Assembly (NCBI RefSeq): GCF_002083135.2
Contig: NZ_NBTM02000001.1
Span: forward strand, 1-64,000
Length of the DNA: 64,000 nt
Direction: 5' to 3'
From: Aerococcus viridans
GTDB taxonomy: Bacteria > Bacillota > Bacilli > Lactobacillales > Aerococcaceae
In this document: piece by piece, positions 35,333 through 45,375 of the stretch
How the letters are laid out: each line of letters starts with the position of its first letter
How positions within the stretch are numbered: the first letter of the stretch is position 1
Notes under the pieces: generated by a model
Told to the model about the DNA's origin: nothing
Database searches by the model: none
What the model saw: only the letters and a program-made list of their open reading frames with translations
Made by a program: the position numbers and the translations under genes

Positions 35333-35601
35333 ACAAAAAATAAAAATTAAATCATTTTTTTCTCATTTTTACTCAATAAATTTTAGCGAAAACCCATTTG
35401 TTTCTATATAAGCAGTCAAAAACAAATCATTTTAAAAAACATTTTAAAGATACGTAAAGGTACAATATTTGTCTTTATTGTACTTATTCTAGTCCATTTC
35501 GTCATTTACTTTTTTGGTAAGCGGTAAGATTTAGGATTTAAATTTTCTTCTCATTGGCAGAATTTGCTAAAATTAGTGCACACAGGCACAATTAAAGGTG
35601 T

Positions 35602-36026
35602 GAAATCATAGACATTATTCCTTACCTATTTTTCTGGGGACAAGCAAAAGACGCAATGACCTATTATCGAGAAAAGCTTGACGGGAAGATATTAGCCTCA
35701 GTTGAATATGGTTCAATGGTAGATCTAAAAATCCCGGTCAATTACCGCAATCCTTTCCCTATTATCTGATGCATGGAACCCTAGAAACATATGGCCAACG
35801 ATTGTTATTCTCAGATGAATTTCCAAGCGAAGACCAGCCCGACTTTAACGATGTATCAGTCACTATTATGTCAGATGATCTTGACCAGCTCCAAACTTAC
35901 TTCGCTAATTTAGAAAAAGACGCCATCGAAGTTATCGTTCTCTTTTAAGCGACAGATTGGTCCCCTAGATATGGAATGTTAAGTGATAAGTACGCCGTTA
36001 AACGGCAGTTGAATTACGAAGCTTAA
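35602..36026 (+). pseudogene. VOC/PhnB-like (glyoxalase-fold) protein, broken
   Basis: The first frame reads IIPYLFFWGQAKDAMTYYREKL, the typical start of PhnB-like VOC proteins. After a frameshift near 35730, a second frame gives FPYYLMHGTLETYGQRLLFSDEFP, and after an in-frame TAA the end reads SPRYGMLSDKYAV and NYEA. No usable start codon is in frame with the first piece. The gene is the only plus-strand one here, between carB and rpoD, and looks inactive. Its substrate was unknown even for intact relatives. Confidence 0.75.
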
Positions 36027-36046
36027 TTGTTGAGAAATTTGGCCAT

Positions 36047-36076
36047 AAAAAAAGCAGCCACTTGGCTGCTTTTTTT
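36047..36076. terminator. Bidirectional terminator between the VOC remnant and rpoD
   Basis: AGCAGCC and GGCTGCT pair around ACTT with A runs on the left and T runs on the right, so it can stop transcripts from both sides. It lies 12 bases past the rpoD stop. Confidence 0.85.
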
Positions 36077-36087
36077 ATAGTTAATGC

Positions 36088-37212
36088 TTATTCTAAGAAG
36101 TCTTTCAATTGTTTTGAACGAGATGGGTGACGTAATTTTCTTAATGCTTTCGCCTCGATTTGACGGATACGCTCACGGGTAACGCCAAATTGTTGACCAA
36201 CTTGTTCCAATGTTTTAGATTGACCATCTTCTAGACCGAAACGTAGACGTAAAACATTTTCTTCACGGTCTGTTAAAGTATCTAATACCTCGTTTAATTG
36301 TTCTTTTAACAATTCTGCAGACGTGTAGTCAGCAGGACTAGTTGCATCGTGGTCTTCGATAAAATCACCTAAATGAGAGTCATCTTCTTCACCAATTGGT
36401 GTTTCTAATGAAACTGGCTCTTGAGCGATTTTTAGAATGTCACGTACTTTTTCAGTTGGTAAGTCCATTTCCGCCCCAATTTCTTCTGGGGTTGGTTCGC
36501 GTCCTAAATCTTGCAATAATTGACGTTGGATACGCACTAATTTATTGATGGTTTCAACCATATGTACTGGAATACGGATTGTACGCGCTTGGTCAGCGAT
36601 CGCACGAGTGATTGCCTGACGAATCCACCATGTCGCATAAGTTGAGAATTTGAACCCTTTATGGTAGTCAAATTTCTCAACAGCTTTCATCAGACCCATG
36701 TTACCTTCTTGAATTAAATCTAAGAATGACATTCCTCGTCCTACATAACGTTTAGCAATAGATACAACCAAACGTAAGTTGGCTTCAGCTAATTCTTGCT
36801 TAGCTACTGGGTCACCTTGTTCAATACGTTGTGCTAGAGCAACCTCTTCGTCTGCAGTTAATAATTCTACGCGTCCAATCTCTTTCAAGTACATTCTAAC
36901 TGGGTCGTTAATTTTAACATCAGAAGCTACAGAAGTAGGATCTACTTCCTCTTTCTTCACTTTTTCTGCTTCTTTATCGGCCTCTTTATCCATTTGACGC
37001 ATTGTCGGTTCGCCATTTTCGTCCACAACTGCAATACCTTGATCTTCGAATTTCTCGATCAAGCCATCCATGCCTTTATCGTCTAACTCAAAAGGTTGTG
37101 CGATTTTATCGCTTAAATCAGTATATTGAATTGTACCAAGTATTTTTCTCTCAGCAATTAATTGTTTTGTAGCTTGGTTAAGTGTTACGCCGTCCACTTT
37201 TTTCTTTGCCAT
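36088..37212 (-). CDS. rpoD: Primary sigma factor (sigma-70/SigA)
   Basis: A 374-residue housekeeping sigma factor. An acidic N-terminal region (to about 125) precedes region 1.2 ([17 protein letters not shown]). Regions 2.2-2.4 follow in [20 protein letters not shown] and [17 protein letters not shown], region 3 in [13 protein letters not shown], and region 4.2 in [19 protein letters not shown]. All core- and promoter-contacting blocks are present. It follows dnaG by 38 bases, the common dnaG-rpoD unit of Firmicutes. Confidence 0.97.
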   Translation of the reverse strand: MAKKKVDGVTLNQATKQLIAERKILGTIQYTDLSDKIAQPFELDDKGMDGLIEKFEDQGIAVVDENGEPTMRQMDKEADKEAEKVKKEEVDPTSVASDVKINDPVRMYLKEIGRVELLTADEEVALAQRIEQGDPVAKQELAEANLRLVVSIAKRYVGRGMSFLDLIQEGNMGLMKAVEKFDYHKGFKFSTYATWWIRQAITRAIADQARTIRIPVHMVETINKLVRIQRQLLQDLGREPTPEEIGAEMDLPTEKVRDILKIAQEPVSLETPIGEEDDSHLGDFIEDHDATSPADYTSAELLKEQLNEVLDTLTDREENVLRLRFGLEDGQSKTLEQVGQQFGVTRERIRQIEAKALRKLRHPSRSKQLKDFLE

Positions 37213-37250
37213 TCAATTCGCTCCTTACATAAATTAAAATTTAAAATAGT

Positions 37251-39146
37251 TTAATTAACCCGACTTTTTATTTGCTTCAACAAATCAATTTTTTCTTTAA
37301 TTAAAATGCCAATTTGTGCAAAGTCATCTACCGATTTTGCATAAGCAATTTCGTCGTCTAAAGATTGCATTTCTTGCTCGATATTACCTTTAATTTGAAT
37401 ATTGTATATGAGGTCCTCTACTTCACCTTCGCCAATATCTGGGGCGACTTCTAGATTCATCACCTCAGCAACCAAGCGCTGTTCTTCAGCACCTGACAAG
37501 GCTTGTAGGAAAGCTCCCGGATCAATCTCTCCATCTATATCTTGGTGATTGTCTCTATAATCAGATAATAGCATATAGACCGTTTCCACCTCACTAGATT
37601 GGAAATGAAAGTCCCTATTCGCTATTAGCAACCACGTTTCACTATTATAGAGTAAACGGTACAGTAATAGCAATTCACTTTTTTCAAGTTGTGACTTTTT
37701 CTTACTAGGTGCTGCTTGTAATCCGACTTCTGAATGACTATTCCCTGAAAAATGATGGTGGTTGCCTTGGTCTTGTTCCTGGTAGGACTGGTGGTTTTGC
37801 TGTTTGGCTGACTGGCTGTCTAATTGTTGTAATAAGGTATCTTTGGATACACCAGTATCCTCAGCTACTTCACCTACATAAATATCACGGTCGATAGGCT
37901 GTTGAATTTTTGCAATCGCCTCTAGCATGACATTAATAAATTGAATTTTGCCATTATCCGTATCTAAAGAAAATTCCTTACGGTAGTAATTTCTCATGAA
38001 ATGGATTGGGCTCAACCTTTTGTTCAAGACAAAATTGACATACCGCTCGCCACCATACTTTTGAATAAATTCATCAGGGTCCAGATTTTGTTCGAAAGCT
38101 AGAACATTCAACTTCAAACGACTACTTTGATCTTGTATCAATTTAATTGCTCGAAGGGTCGCCTTTTGACCGGGTTTATCTCCGTCATAGGCAATTAAGA
38201 CCTGTTTACTTGTTCGTTCAATAGCCTTGATTTGGTTGTTTGTTAAACTAGTTCCCATAGATGCAACCCCATTGCCTACACCTTCATTGTGTGAGGCTAT
38301 GACGTCCATAAAACCTTCAAATAAAACGAGCTCTCTGGCTCTTCGGGCTTCATTTTGAGCTAAATCCAAGTTAAATAGGAAAGTGTTTTTCTCGAATATT
38401 TCTGTCTCAGGACTATTCAAGTACTTGGCTGCATCAGGATGACTTTCATAATGGTTAGACCCAGGCAAGATTCTCCCTGAAAAACCAACAGTCTTCCCTT
38501 GCGGATTTCGCAGTGGGAACATAACCCGACCAGCAAATCTATCTTTTAACCGGTCTTGGTCGCCTACAAATATACCGGAAAGTTGCAATTCCTCAATGGT
38601 AAATTCTTTGTTTAACAGATGTTGTGCAGCTAAGCGCCCATCTTCAGGTGCGATACCAATTTGGTAGGCATCAAGCGTTTCTTTGCTTAAACCACGATCA
38701 TATAGATAGGTTAGTCCTGGGTGACCATTTTCCGTATTCATCAATAAATAATGGTAAAATTGCCTTAATTCTTCATGAATTTGGATGAGTCGGTTTTGCG
38801 CACTTGAATAATTGGTCTTTTGCTGGCCATCATCTATGGCTGACCAATCGAAAGACACCGAAACATTCCCAGCTTCCGCTACCTTCTGGACAGCTTGGGG
38901 GAAGGAATAGCCTTCAATTTCTTCCATAAAACGAAAAACATTACCCCCTCGACCACAAGAAAAACAGTGAAAAATCTGCTTATCTTCATTTACAGTGAAC
39001 GAAGGCGTACGCTCTTCATGAAATGGACAGTAACCAAAATAGTTCCGCCCCCTTTTTTGTAAGTCAACAAATTGACTGGTAACATCAAGGATGTTTACAT
39101 TGTTCTTAACTTCATTAATGACTTCTTCTGGAATAAAATTCGCCAA
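37251..39146 (-). CDS. dnaG: DNA primase
   Basis: A 631-residue primase that makes RNA primers at the fork. The CHC2 zinc-binding domain is at the N terminus (GYCPFHEERTPSF and FHCFSCGRGGN). The TOPRIM catalytic core includes LVLFEGFMDVIA and LIAYDGDKPGQKA with its metal-binding acidic residues. The C-terminal third, after a Gln/His-rich linker (about 445-480), should be the helicase-interacting domain. Length is normal. Confidence 0.96.
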   Translation of the reverse strand: MANFIPEEVINEVKNNVNILDVTSQFVDLQKRGRNYFGYCPFHEERTPSFTVNEDKQIFHCFSCGRGGNVFRFMEEIEGYSFPQAVQKVAEAGNVSVSFDWSAIDDGQQKTNYSSAQNRLIQIHEELRQFYHYLLMNTENGHPGLTYLYDRGLSKETLDAYQIGIAPEDGRLAAQHLLNKEFTIEELQLSGIFVGDQDRLKDRFAGRVMFPLRNPQGKTVGFSGRILPGSNHYESHPDAAKYLNSPETEIFEKNTFLFNLDLAQNEARRARELVLFEGFMDVIASHNEGVGNGVASMGTSLTNNQIKAIERTSKQVLIAYDGDKPGQKATLRAIKLIQDQSSRLKLNVLAFEQNLDPDEFIQKYGGERYVNFVLNKRLSPIHFMRNYYRKEFSLDTDNGKIQFINVMLEAIAKIQQPIDRDIYVGEVAEDTGVSKDTLLQQLDSQSAKQQNHQSYQEQDQGNHHHFSGNSHSEVGLQAAPSKKKSQLEKSELLLLYRLLYNSETWLLIANRDFHFQSSEVETVYMLLSDYRDNHQDIDGEIDPGAFLQALSGAEEQRLVAEVMNLEVAPDIGEGEVEDLIYNIQIKGNIEQEMQSLDDEIAYAKSVDDFAQIGILIKEKIDLLKQIKSRVN

Positions 39147-39246
39147 TTAATCACCTACTTTTGCCGGCAAAAACTCACAATAAATATAGCGGAAACCAAA
39201 TCAAAATGCAATCGTTATGGACATATTCTTTGAGCAGAAGTAAATC

Positions 39247-39852
39247 TTATTCCTCAACTTCAAATTCGCCATCTAAAACGCCCTGAATAATTTCCCAAGC
39301 TTCATCGCGGCCATCCTTAGTTTCAGCAGAGAATGGTAAGATTTGATCGATTGATTCTAATTCTAATGTTTTATAAATATCACTCAAGTGTTTATTCCAT
39401 TGGCTCTTCTTAATTTTGTCTGTTTTCGTTGCAATAACAAAATAAGGCACACCATGGTAATCCATGAATTCTTTCATTTGAATATCGTCTTTTGTCGGTT
39501 TATGACGGAAGTCTACTACAAGAAGTGCTAAAACTAGATTTTCACGGCTAGCAAAATAGGTTTCTAGCATCTCGCCCCATTTAGCCTTTTCTGTCTTGCT
39601 CACGCGGGCATAACCGTAACCTGGAACATCCACAAAATAAAATAAATCTTCAATTTGATAATAATTTAGTTGCTGTGTTTTCCCCGGTTTACTTGACGTT
39701 CTAGCCAATTTTTTACGGTTTATCATTGTGTTGATAAATGAACTTTTCCCAACATTTGACCGTCCTGCTAGCGCAATTTCTGGAATAACGGGTGCTGGAT
39801 ACTGTTCAGGCCTTACGGCAGATATCAGAAACTCAACGTTATGTACGTCCAT
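39247..39852 (-). CDS. ysxC: Ribosome biogenesis GTPase YsxC/EngB
   Basis: A 201-residue small GTPase needed for assembly of the large ribosomal subunit. G1 is [11 protein letters not shown] (about 30-40), G2 is near [12 protein letters not shown]3 is DVPGYGYA, G4 is TKTDK and G5 lies in FSAETKDG. It follows clpX on the same strand, but a strong terminator lies between them. Confidence 0.95.
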   Translation of the reverse strand: MDVHNVEFLISAVRPEQYPAPVIPEIALAGRSNVGKSSFINTMINRKKLARTSSKPGKTQQLNYYQIEDLFYFVDVPGYGYARVSKTEKAKWGEMLETYFASRENLVLALLVVDFRHKPTKDDIQMKEFMDYHGVPYFVIATKTDKIKKSQWNKHLSDIYKTLELESIDQILPFSAETKDGRDEAWEIIQGVLDGEFEVEE

Positions 39853-39873
39853 GAAAAATCCCCTTTCTGACGC

Positions 39874-39902
39874 AAAAAGGAAAGACTAAGCCCAGTCTTT
39901 CC
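39874..39902 (-). terminator. Terminator between clpX and ysxC
   Basis: On the minus strand GGAAAGACT pairs perfectly with AGTCTTTCC around GGGCTT, followed by five T. It lies 22 bases upstream of the ysxC start, so ysxC expression depends on read-through or a promoter I did not find. Confidence 0.75.
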
Positions 39903-39937
39903 CATTGTATTTAATACACTGCTACTATTGTCAATAC

Positions 39938-41194
39938 TTAAGCGATTTTTTCGCCTTCTAAGTCAAATAAATCTGGTTCAATATCATCATTAATCACTGA
40001 TTCAGTAATGATCACCTTAGAAACATCTTCACGTGAAGGTATTTCAAACATGATTTCTAACATCGCTTCTTCAATAATTGAGCGTAACCCACGAGCCCCC
40101 GTCTTACGGTCTAAAGCTTTTTGTGCAATGGCATCTAAAGCTTCATCTGTAAAGGTTAGTTCTACATTATCCATCTTCAATAATTGTTGATATTGTTTCA
40201 CTAAGGCATTTTTTGGTTGTGTTAGAATATGTACTAAATCATCTTTAGTTAACTTGTTCAAATTAGCCATAATTGGTAAACGGCCAATAAATTCAGGTAT
40301 TAACCCGAATGTTTGTAAGTCTTGTGGAATGGCTTGCTGCATAATCGCATCATTGTCGTTCAAGATGTGGTTGTTTGAAGAATTACCAAAACCAATAACT
40401 TTTTCACCAAGACGTTCTTTAATAATTGGTTCGATACCATCGAAGGCACCACCTACGATAAAGAGAATATTTGTTGTATCCACTTGAATTAATTCTTGAT
40501 GTGGATGTTTACGACCACCTTGTGGTGGAATATTCGCTTCAGTTCCCTCTAAAATTTTCAGTAAGGCTTGTTGTACACCTTCACCAGAAACATCACGGGT
40601 AATTGATACGTTTTCTGATTTACGGGCAATCTTATCGATTTCATCTACATAGATAATCCCTTTTTGGGCACGCTCTACGTCAAAATCTGCTGATTGCATT
40701 AATTTAACTAAAATATTTTCAACATCTTCCCCAACATACCCGGCTTCGGTTAGTGTCGTTGCATCTGCAATCGCAAATGGCACATCCAAAATACGTGCTA
40801 AAGTTTGGGCTAAGTATGTTTTACCTGAACCAGTTGGGCCCATTAACAGAATGTTACTCTTTTGTAGAGATACCCCATCATCTGTTATTTCATTATTAGA
40901 AGAAATACGTTTATAGTGGTTATATACTGCTACTGATAAAGTTTTTTTAGCTTGATCTTGACCAATAACATAATCATCTAAGATGGAACGAATTTCAGTT
41001 GGTTTTGGTGGTTCAACCATTGTATAAGATTCTTGTCGTTCTTGATTAACTTCTTCATCAATGATTTCTTGACATAGTGCTACACATTCATTACAAATAT
41101 ACACGCCAGGTCCAGCGATGATTTTGTCTACCTCATCTTGTGATTTGCCACAAAAAGAACAGTGAATCGTTGTTTGTTCATCATCATTATACAT
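39938..41194 (-). CDS. clpX: ClpX, ATP-dependent Clp protease unfoldase subunit
   Basis: A 418-residue AAA+ unfoldase that feeds proteins to ClpP. The N-terminal C4 zinc domain (HCSFCGKSQ and CNECVALC) is present. Walker A is [14 protein letters not shown] (about 113-126), Walker B is [12 protein letters not shown], the pore loop is in GYVGEDVE, the ClpP-contact IGF loop is at KVIGFGN, and sensor 2 is in [11 protein letters not shown] four-Cys zinc domain plus IGF loop identifies it as ClpX. Confidence 0.97.
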   Translation of the reverse strand: MYNDDEQTTIHCSFCGKSQDEVDKIIAGPGVYICNECVALCQEIIDEEVNQERQESYTMVEPPKPTEIRSILDDYVIGQDQAKKTLSVAVYNHYKRISSNNEITDDGVSLQKSNILLMGPTGSGKTYLAQTLARILDVPFAIADATTLTEAGYVGEDVENILVKLMQSADFDVERAQKGIIYVDEIDKIARKSENVSITRDVSGEGVQQALLKILEGTEANIPPQGGRKHPHQELIQVDTTNILFIVGGAFDGIEPIIKERLGEKVIGFGNSSNNHILNDNDAIMQQAIPQDLQTFGLIPEFIGRLPIMANLNKLTKDDLVHILTQPKNALVKQYQQLLKMDNVELTFTDEALDAIAQKALDRKTGARGLRSIIEEAMLEIMFEIPSREDVSKVIITESVINDDIEPDLFDLEGEKIA

Positions 41195-41228
41195 GCTATC
41201 CGTTCTCCTTTCCCTTTTACATCACCTT

Positions 41229-41257
41229 ATTGTGCCAAATTCTTGACTTCAAGTCAA
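41229..41257 (-). promoter_or_regulatory. Predicted promoter of clpX
   Basis: On the minus strand TTGACT, 17 bases and CACAAT, some 35 bases before the clpX start. The -35 lies in a 15-base palindrome (TTGACTTGAAGTCAA) that could be an operator. Confidence 0.55.
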
Positions 41258-41321
41258 TTTAAAAGTCTTCATTCTAAAGCTTTCTATACTTTTATCATAT
41301 AATGGATGTATTGATTAGAAT

Positions 41322-41335
41322 TGTAACCGATTTAT
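41322..41335 (+). promoter_or_regulatory. cre-like site upstream of the nucleoside transporter
   Basis: TGTAACCGATTTAT matches the cre consensus TGWAANCGNTNWCA except at the last two bases, and resembles the site at 1953-1966. It lies about 100 bases before the start codon, downstream of a TATAAT at about 41298. Confidence 0.35.
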
Positions 41336-41431
41336 TGTTCGGAAATACTATTAAAATTAACTAGTATTTTACTTGGCAATATTTTATAATGATTAGCGGT
41401 GCAAAAATATGAATAAGAAAAGGAGATAACT

Positions 41432-42631
41432 ATGAGTATTATTCGCGGAATCATCGGTCTAATTGTCATCGGACTTATTGCTTTATTAATTAGTAAAGAC
41501 CGTAAGAACGCCCGTATTAAGCAAGTAGGGATTTTATTAGTAATTATGTTTGTCTTAGCCTTCATCGGTTTAAGAACAAGCTTTGGGATTGCCATTTTGG
41601 AGGGTGTATCAGGATTATTTAACTGGTTAATCTTACAAGCAAATGGTGGTACTGAATTTGTCTTTGGGGAAGGCGCTACAAGCTACGGGATTTTCTTCCT
41701 AAATGTTTTAATGCCAATTGTTTTTATTTCTGGATTAATTGGTATCCTTCAATACATTAACGTTTTACCTTTTATCGCTAAATATATCGGTAAAATCCTT
41801 AATAAAATTACTGGTATGGGAGAAAATGAGTCATACATTGCTATCATCATGGCTATGCTTGGTCAATCGAATGGTCTAATTACACTTAAACGTTATATTG
41901 ATAAATTTTCACCTGAACAAATTTTTACATTTGTGTTAATGGGGCTATCTTGTGTATCTGCTACAACGATTGCTTCTTATATGCAAATGGTTGACGGTAA
42001 ATTTGTAGTGGTTGCTATTCTATTGAATGTTTTCGCCGCGTTTATTATCGTCTCACTGATGACCCCCTATAACCCTCAAACACATCAAGTAGATTTTAAT
42101 CCTATTGAAGAAGCTAAAGAAAACGAAGGTATTGATGATGAGAACTTCTTCTCTGTGTTAAGTGACTATATTTCTAGTGGTTTCCAAATTGCCTTAGCAA
42201 TTGCTGGTTCTCTAATTGGTTTTACAGCTTTAATTACATTCCTTAATTCATTAGCTACATTGGTATTTGGTATTGATTTCTTTACTATTTTAGGCTACGT
42301 TTTTTCTCCACTTGCATATATTATGGGTATTCCAAGCGCGGATATCGTAAGTGCTGGTTCAATCATGGCTTCTAAATTATTAACCAATGAATTTGTGGCC
42401 TTAGGTGAGGTTCAAGCGGTTGCAGGACAAGTTACAGAGAAAACAATGGCTATGATGTCAACATACGTTATCTCATTCTCAAACATCGCAACTGTTGGTA
42501 TGATTATTGCTTCTGTCAAAATCATGTCTGCTAAACAAGCAAAAGTTGTGGCAAACAACACATGGCGCTTAATCGTTGGTTCTGTTTTAGTTTCAATGAT
42601 TTCTGCAACAATCGTTGGTTTCTTCTTCTAA
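41432..42631 (+). CDS. CNT-family nucleoside transporter (NupC-like)
   Basis: A 399-residue membrane protein with about ten hydrophobic segments, of the concentrative nucleoside transporter family. Family landmarks are GIFFLNVLMPIVFISGLIGIL, the base-binding loop MLGQSNGLITLK, GIPSADIVSAGSIMASKLLTNEFVAL and SFSNIATVGMI. In classical members the base-binding loop reads Gln-Thr/Ser-Glu; here Glu is Asn. AAGGAG precedes the ATG. The nucleoside hydrolase gene follows on the same strand, so the pair should import and cleave nucleosides. It faces away from clpX. Confidence 0.85.
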   Translation: MSIIRGIIGLIVIGLIALLISKDRKNARIKQVGILLVIMFVLAFIGLRTSFGIAILEGVSGLFNWLILQANGGTEFVFGEGATSYGIFFLNVLMPIVFISGLIGILQYINVLPFIAKYIGKILNKITGMGENESYIAIIMAMLGQSNGLITLKRYIDKFSPEQIFTFVLMGLSCVSATTIASYMQMVDGKFVVVAILLNVFAAFIIVSLMTPYNPQTHQVDFNPIEEAKENEGIDDENFFSVLSDYISSGFQIALAIAGSLIGFTALITFLNSLATLVFGIDFFTILGYVFSPLAYIMGIPSADIVSAGSIMASKLLTNEFVALGEVQAVAGQVTEKTMAMMSTYVISFSNIATVGMIIASVKIMSAKQAKVVANNTWRLIVGSVLVSMISATIVGFFF

Positions 42632-42673
42632 TATTGAAGCCGTCATACCAAGGATAATTAAATAATCTTCCAT

Positions 42674-42715
42674 AAGGCATTGTCTTTCTTCTACCAATTT
42701 GAAGGACAATGCCTT
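42674..42715 (+). terminator. Hairpin between transporter and hydrolase genes
   Basis: AAGGCATTGTC and GACAATGCCTT form an 11-bp stem, with TTC/GAA pairing inside, but only a weak T-rich tail follows. It may reduce read-through into the hydrolase gene. Confidence 0.5.
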
Positions 42716-42769
42716 ATACTTTGTTTAGGATAAGATGTTGAAATATCCAACTATATAGGGGGGTTATAT

Positions 42770-43708
42770 ATGAAATTAATTTTAGATTTTGATACTGGTA
42801 TTGATGACGCAATGGCTATTGCCCTAGCTCTAGGTGAAGAGGATGCTGAAGTCATTGGGATTACATCTGTCTTCGGTAACGCTGAAGTAGATAAGTGTGT
42901 ACATAATGCCTCTGCCGTATTAAAATTATTAAATCGCGAAGACATACCTGTTTTCCGCGGTGCTTCTCACAAAATTGGTGCAAGCGAAGATTACATCCAA
43001 GAGGAAGCTTCTGGTATCTTCCACGGTTTAAACGGTTTAGGTAACATCGACTTACCAGCTGGTAACAATATTTCTGACCAAGACGCTATTGACTTCATTA
43101 TCGAATCTGCCAACAAATACGGCGAAGAATTGGTTTTAGTGACAACTGGTCCTTTAACAAATGCAGCATTAGCAATTCAAAAAGACTTACCTGCAATGCA
43201 AAAAATCAAAGGGATTGTTTCTATGGGTGGTGCATTAACAGTTCCAGGTAATGTGAGTCCATTTGCAGAAGCAAACTTCTGGAAAGACTCTGAAGCAAAT
43301 AACATTGTCTTTGATTCTGGCCTACCAATTAAAGTCATCGGTTTAGATGTTACTTTACGTACCTTAATCACAGACACTGATATCGCGCCTTGGTTAGAAA
43401 TGTCTGAAGCTGCACAAGTATTCCATAAGATTGTGACTTACTACTTCAAGGCATATGCGAATTCATACGCAGACCTAACAGGTTGTGCTTTACACGATCC
43501 ATTAGCCGTCTCTGTTGCCCTTAATAGTGACTGGGTTACTGGTGAAACCTTCCGCATTAAGAGCCTGTACGGTGAACAAGAAGGTCGCTTAGTTCAAGAT
43601 CAAGCCGCTTTAAACAGCAAGGAAGAACCCAATGTATTTGTTGCTTTGGGCGTTGACGCTGAAGGATACAATAAACACTTCTTAGAAACCGTTGCAAAAG
43701 CATTCTGA
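42770..43708 (+). CDS. Nucleoside hydrolase (inosine/uridine-preferring type)
   Basis: A 312-residue intact nucleoside N-ribohydrolase that splits nucleosides to base and ribose. The calcium-site signature is LDFDTGIDDAMAIALA at the N terminus, with LVTTGPLTNAALA, VSMGGALTVPGNVSPFAEANFW and ALHDPLAV further on; the last contains the conserved His-Asp pair. AGGGGGG lies before the ATG. Together with the transporter upstream it forms a nucleoside scavenging pair. A broken paralogue is at 912-1905. Base preference (purine or pyrimidine) cannot be told. Confidence 0.9.
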   Translation: MKLILDFDTGIDDAMAIALALGEEDAEVIGITSVFGNAEVDKCVHNASAVLKLLNREDIPVFRGASHKIGASEDYIQEEASGIFHGLNGLGNIDLPAGNNISDQDAIDFIIESANKYGEELVLVTTGPLTNAALAIQKDLPAMQKIKGIVSMGGALTVPGNVSPFAEANFWKDSEANNIVFDSGLPIKVIGLDVTLRTLITDTDIAPWLEMSEAAQVFHKIVTYYFKAYANSYADLTGCALHDPLAVSVALNSDWVTGETFRIKSLYGEQEGRLVQDQAALNSKEEPNVFVALGVDAEGYNKHFLETVAKAF

Positions 43709-43730
43709 TCAACCAAAATAAATGCAAAAA

Positions 43731-43753
43731 CCGAGCCTAGGCTCGGTTTTTTT
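43731..43753 (+). terminator. Terminator after the nucleoside hydrolase
   Basis: The palindrome CCGAGCCTAGGCTCGG is flanked by A and followed by seven T. Confidence 0.85.
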
Positions 43754-43783
43754 GTATCCATTTTGCCGTTTATAAATGAAAGA

Positions 43784-43810
43784 AAAAAGCCAAGGAGTCA
43801 CCTCCTTGGC
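43784..43810 (-). terminator. Terminator after tig
   Basis: On the minus strand GCCAAGGAG and CTCCTTGGC pair perfectly, followed by TTTTTTC, 27 bases past the tig stop. Confidence 0.85.
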
Positions 43811-43836
43811 TTTACGTTTGAATACTATAATAAAGC

Positions 43837-45117
43837 TTACGCTTCTTCAACAGTGTCAGTGATTAATGCCATTGCTTTTTTCAATGCAATATCATTTTTC
43901 AACATATCTTCTGTTACAACATTTTTAACTTCTTCAACTGTCATGCCGTAAGTTTCAGCTAATGTAGCGATTTCTTTTTCTACATCTTCAACTTCAGCAG
44001 TGATGTTTTCATCTTCAACGATTTGCTCAAGAATCAAGTTAGTTTTCACGCGAGTGTCAGCATCTTGTTCGAATTGAGTATGCAAGTCTGCTTCAGTTGT
44101 ACCTGTTAATTGGAAGTACATTTCTTTAGAGATACCTGAACGTTGCATTTCGTTTAAGTAGTGATCCATTTGACGGTGAACTTCCTCATGTACCATCTCG
44201 TGTGGTAAGTCAGTAATTTCAGCGTTTTCTACTGCTAAACGCAAAGCTTCTTCTTCACGAGCTTCTTTAGCTGCCGCTTCTTTTTGTTCAGTTAATTCTT
44301 TACGGTATTTTTCTTTTAATTCGTCTAAAGTTTCAACTTCTTCATCAACGTCTTTAGCAAATTCGTCATCTAATTCTGGTACTTCTTTAGTTTTCACTTC
44401 GTGTACTTTAACTTTGAATGTAGCATCTTTACCAGCTAATTCATCTGCATGGTACTCTTCAGGGAAAGTAAGGTTAACTTCTACTTCGTCGCCTTCTTTA
44501 ACACCAACTAATTGGTCTTCAAAACCAGGGATGAATGAATCAGAACCTAATTCTAATGAATGGTTTTCACCTTTACCACCTGCAAATGCTTCACCATCTT
44601 GGAAACCTTCGTAGTCAATAACCACAGTGTCACCAGTTTCAGCAGCGCCTTCTTTTAAAGCTAATTCACTTAAGTTAGCTTGTGCTGCAGATAAACGGTC
44701 GTTGATTTCTTCTTCAGTTACTTCAACTTCTTGCTTAGCAACAGTTAGGTTTTTGTATTGACCTAATTTGACTTCTGGTTTTGTTGCAACATATGCAATT
44801 AATTCCCAGTCAGCATTTGGTTCAGCAGATTTGATATCAAAACGAGGTTGAGTAACAATTTCTAAACCTGATTCTTCAACAGCTTTTGTATAAGCTTCTG
44901 GTAAAACGATGTTTACAGCATCTTCAATTAAAGATTGCTCCCCAAACATTTTTACAAACATTTGATAGTTTACTTTCCCTTTACGGAAACCTGGGATAGA
45001 TACATCTTTTTTAATACGGTTAAAAGCTTGTTTCTTAGCTTGCGCTGCATCTTCTTTTGCTACGGTAAAATGTAAAATACCTTCGTTTGTTGATGTTTGT
45101 TCATAATTTACTGACAT
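43837..45117 (-). CDS. tig: Trigger factor
   Basis: A 426-residue ribosome-associated chaperone and prolyl isomerase. The ribosome-binding signature is in VSIPGFRKGKVNYQMF (about 35-50). The FKBP-like isomerase domain (about 160-245) includes GDTVVIDYEGFQDG and FIPGFEDQLVGVKEGDE. The C-terminal chaperone arms are helical and Glu-rich. In many Firmicutes tig is followed at once by clpX; here a nucleoside uptake pair in opposite orientation separates them. Confidence 0.96.
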   Translation of the reverse strand: MSVNYEQTSTNEGILHFTVAKEDAAQAKKQAFNRIKKDVSIPGFRKGKVNYQMFVKMFGEQSLIEDAVNIVLPEAYTKAVEESGLEIVTQPRFDIKSAEPNADWELIAYVATKPEVKLGQYKNLTVAKQEVEVTEEEINDRLSAAQANLSELALKEGAAETGDTVVIDYEGFQDGEAFAGGKGENHSLELGSDSFIPGFEDQLVGVKEGDEVEVNLTFPEEYHADELAGKDATFKVKVHEVKTKEVPELDDEFAKDVDEEVETLDELKEKYRKELTEQKEAAAKEAREEEALRLAVENAEITDLPHEMVHEEVHRQMDHYLNEMQRSGISKEMYFQLTGTTEADLHTQFEQDADTRVKTNLILEQIVEDENITAEVEDVEKEIATLAETYGMTVEEVKNVVTEDMLKNDIALKKAMALITDTVEEA

Positions 45118-45375
45118 TTAAATTCCCCTAACTCTAGTTATATTTACTAATCGATTACGTATTTATGCATAATCTTAACATCATAAAATACTACACTAAA
45201 ACTGGCGAATTGTCTAGTTAATGAGCCAAAATGCCATTAATGTTATACTATAAGAGAGGATAATTCTTGTTTTTATATTAAAATCCGTGTTAAAACTATG
45301 GTATTAGTCCTAAATAGGATAAAATAGGGTAAATACGGTTTCATTTTTTTGAGCCATATTCTGAAGGAGGTCATC
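45118..45375. other. Divergent spacer between tig and recU
   Basis: An A+T-rich region that must hold promoters in both directions. TATACTATAAG-type hexamers are present near 45245, but I could not assign a confident -35/-10 pair. No hairpin of note. Confidence 0.35.

Noticed and set aside
41243-41257. TTGACTTGAAGTCAA palindrome upstream of clpX as a CtsR operator
   Set aside because: CtsR sites are tandem GGTCAAA-type heptamers, which this is not; it may simply be the -35 region.
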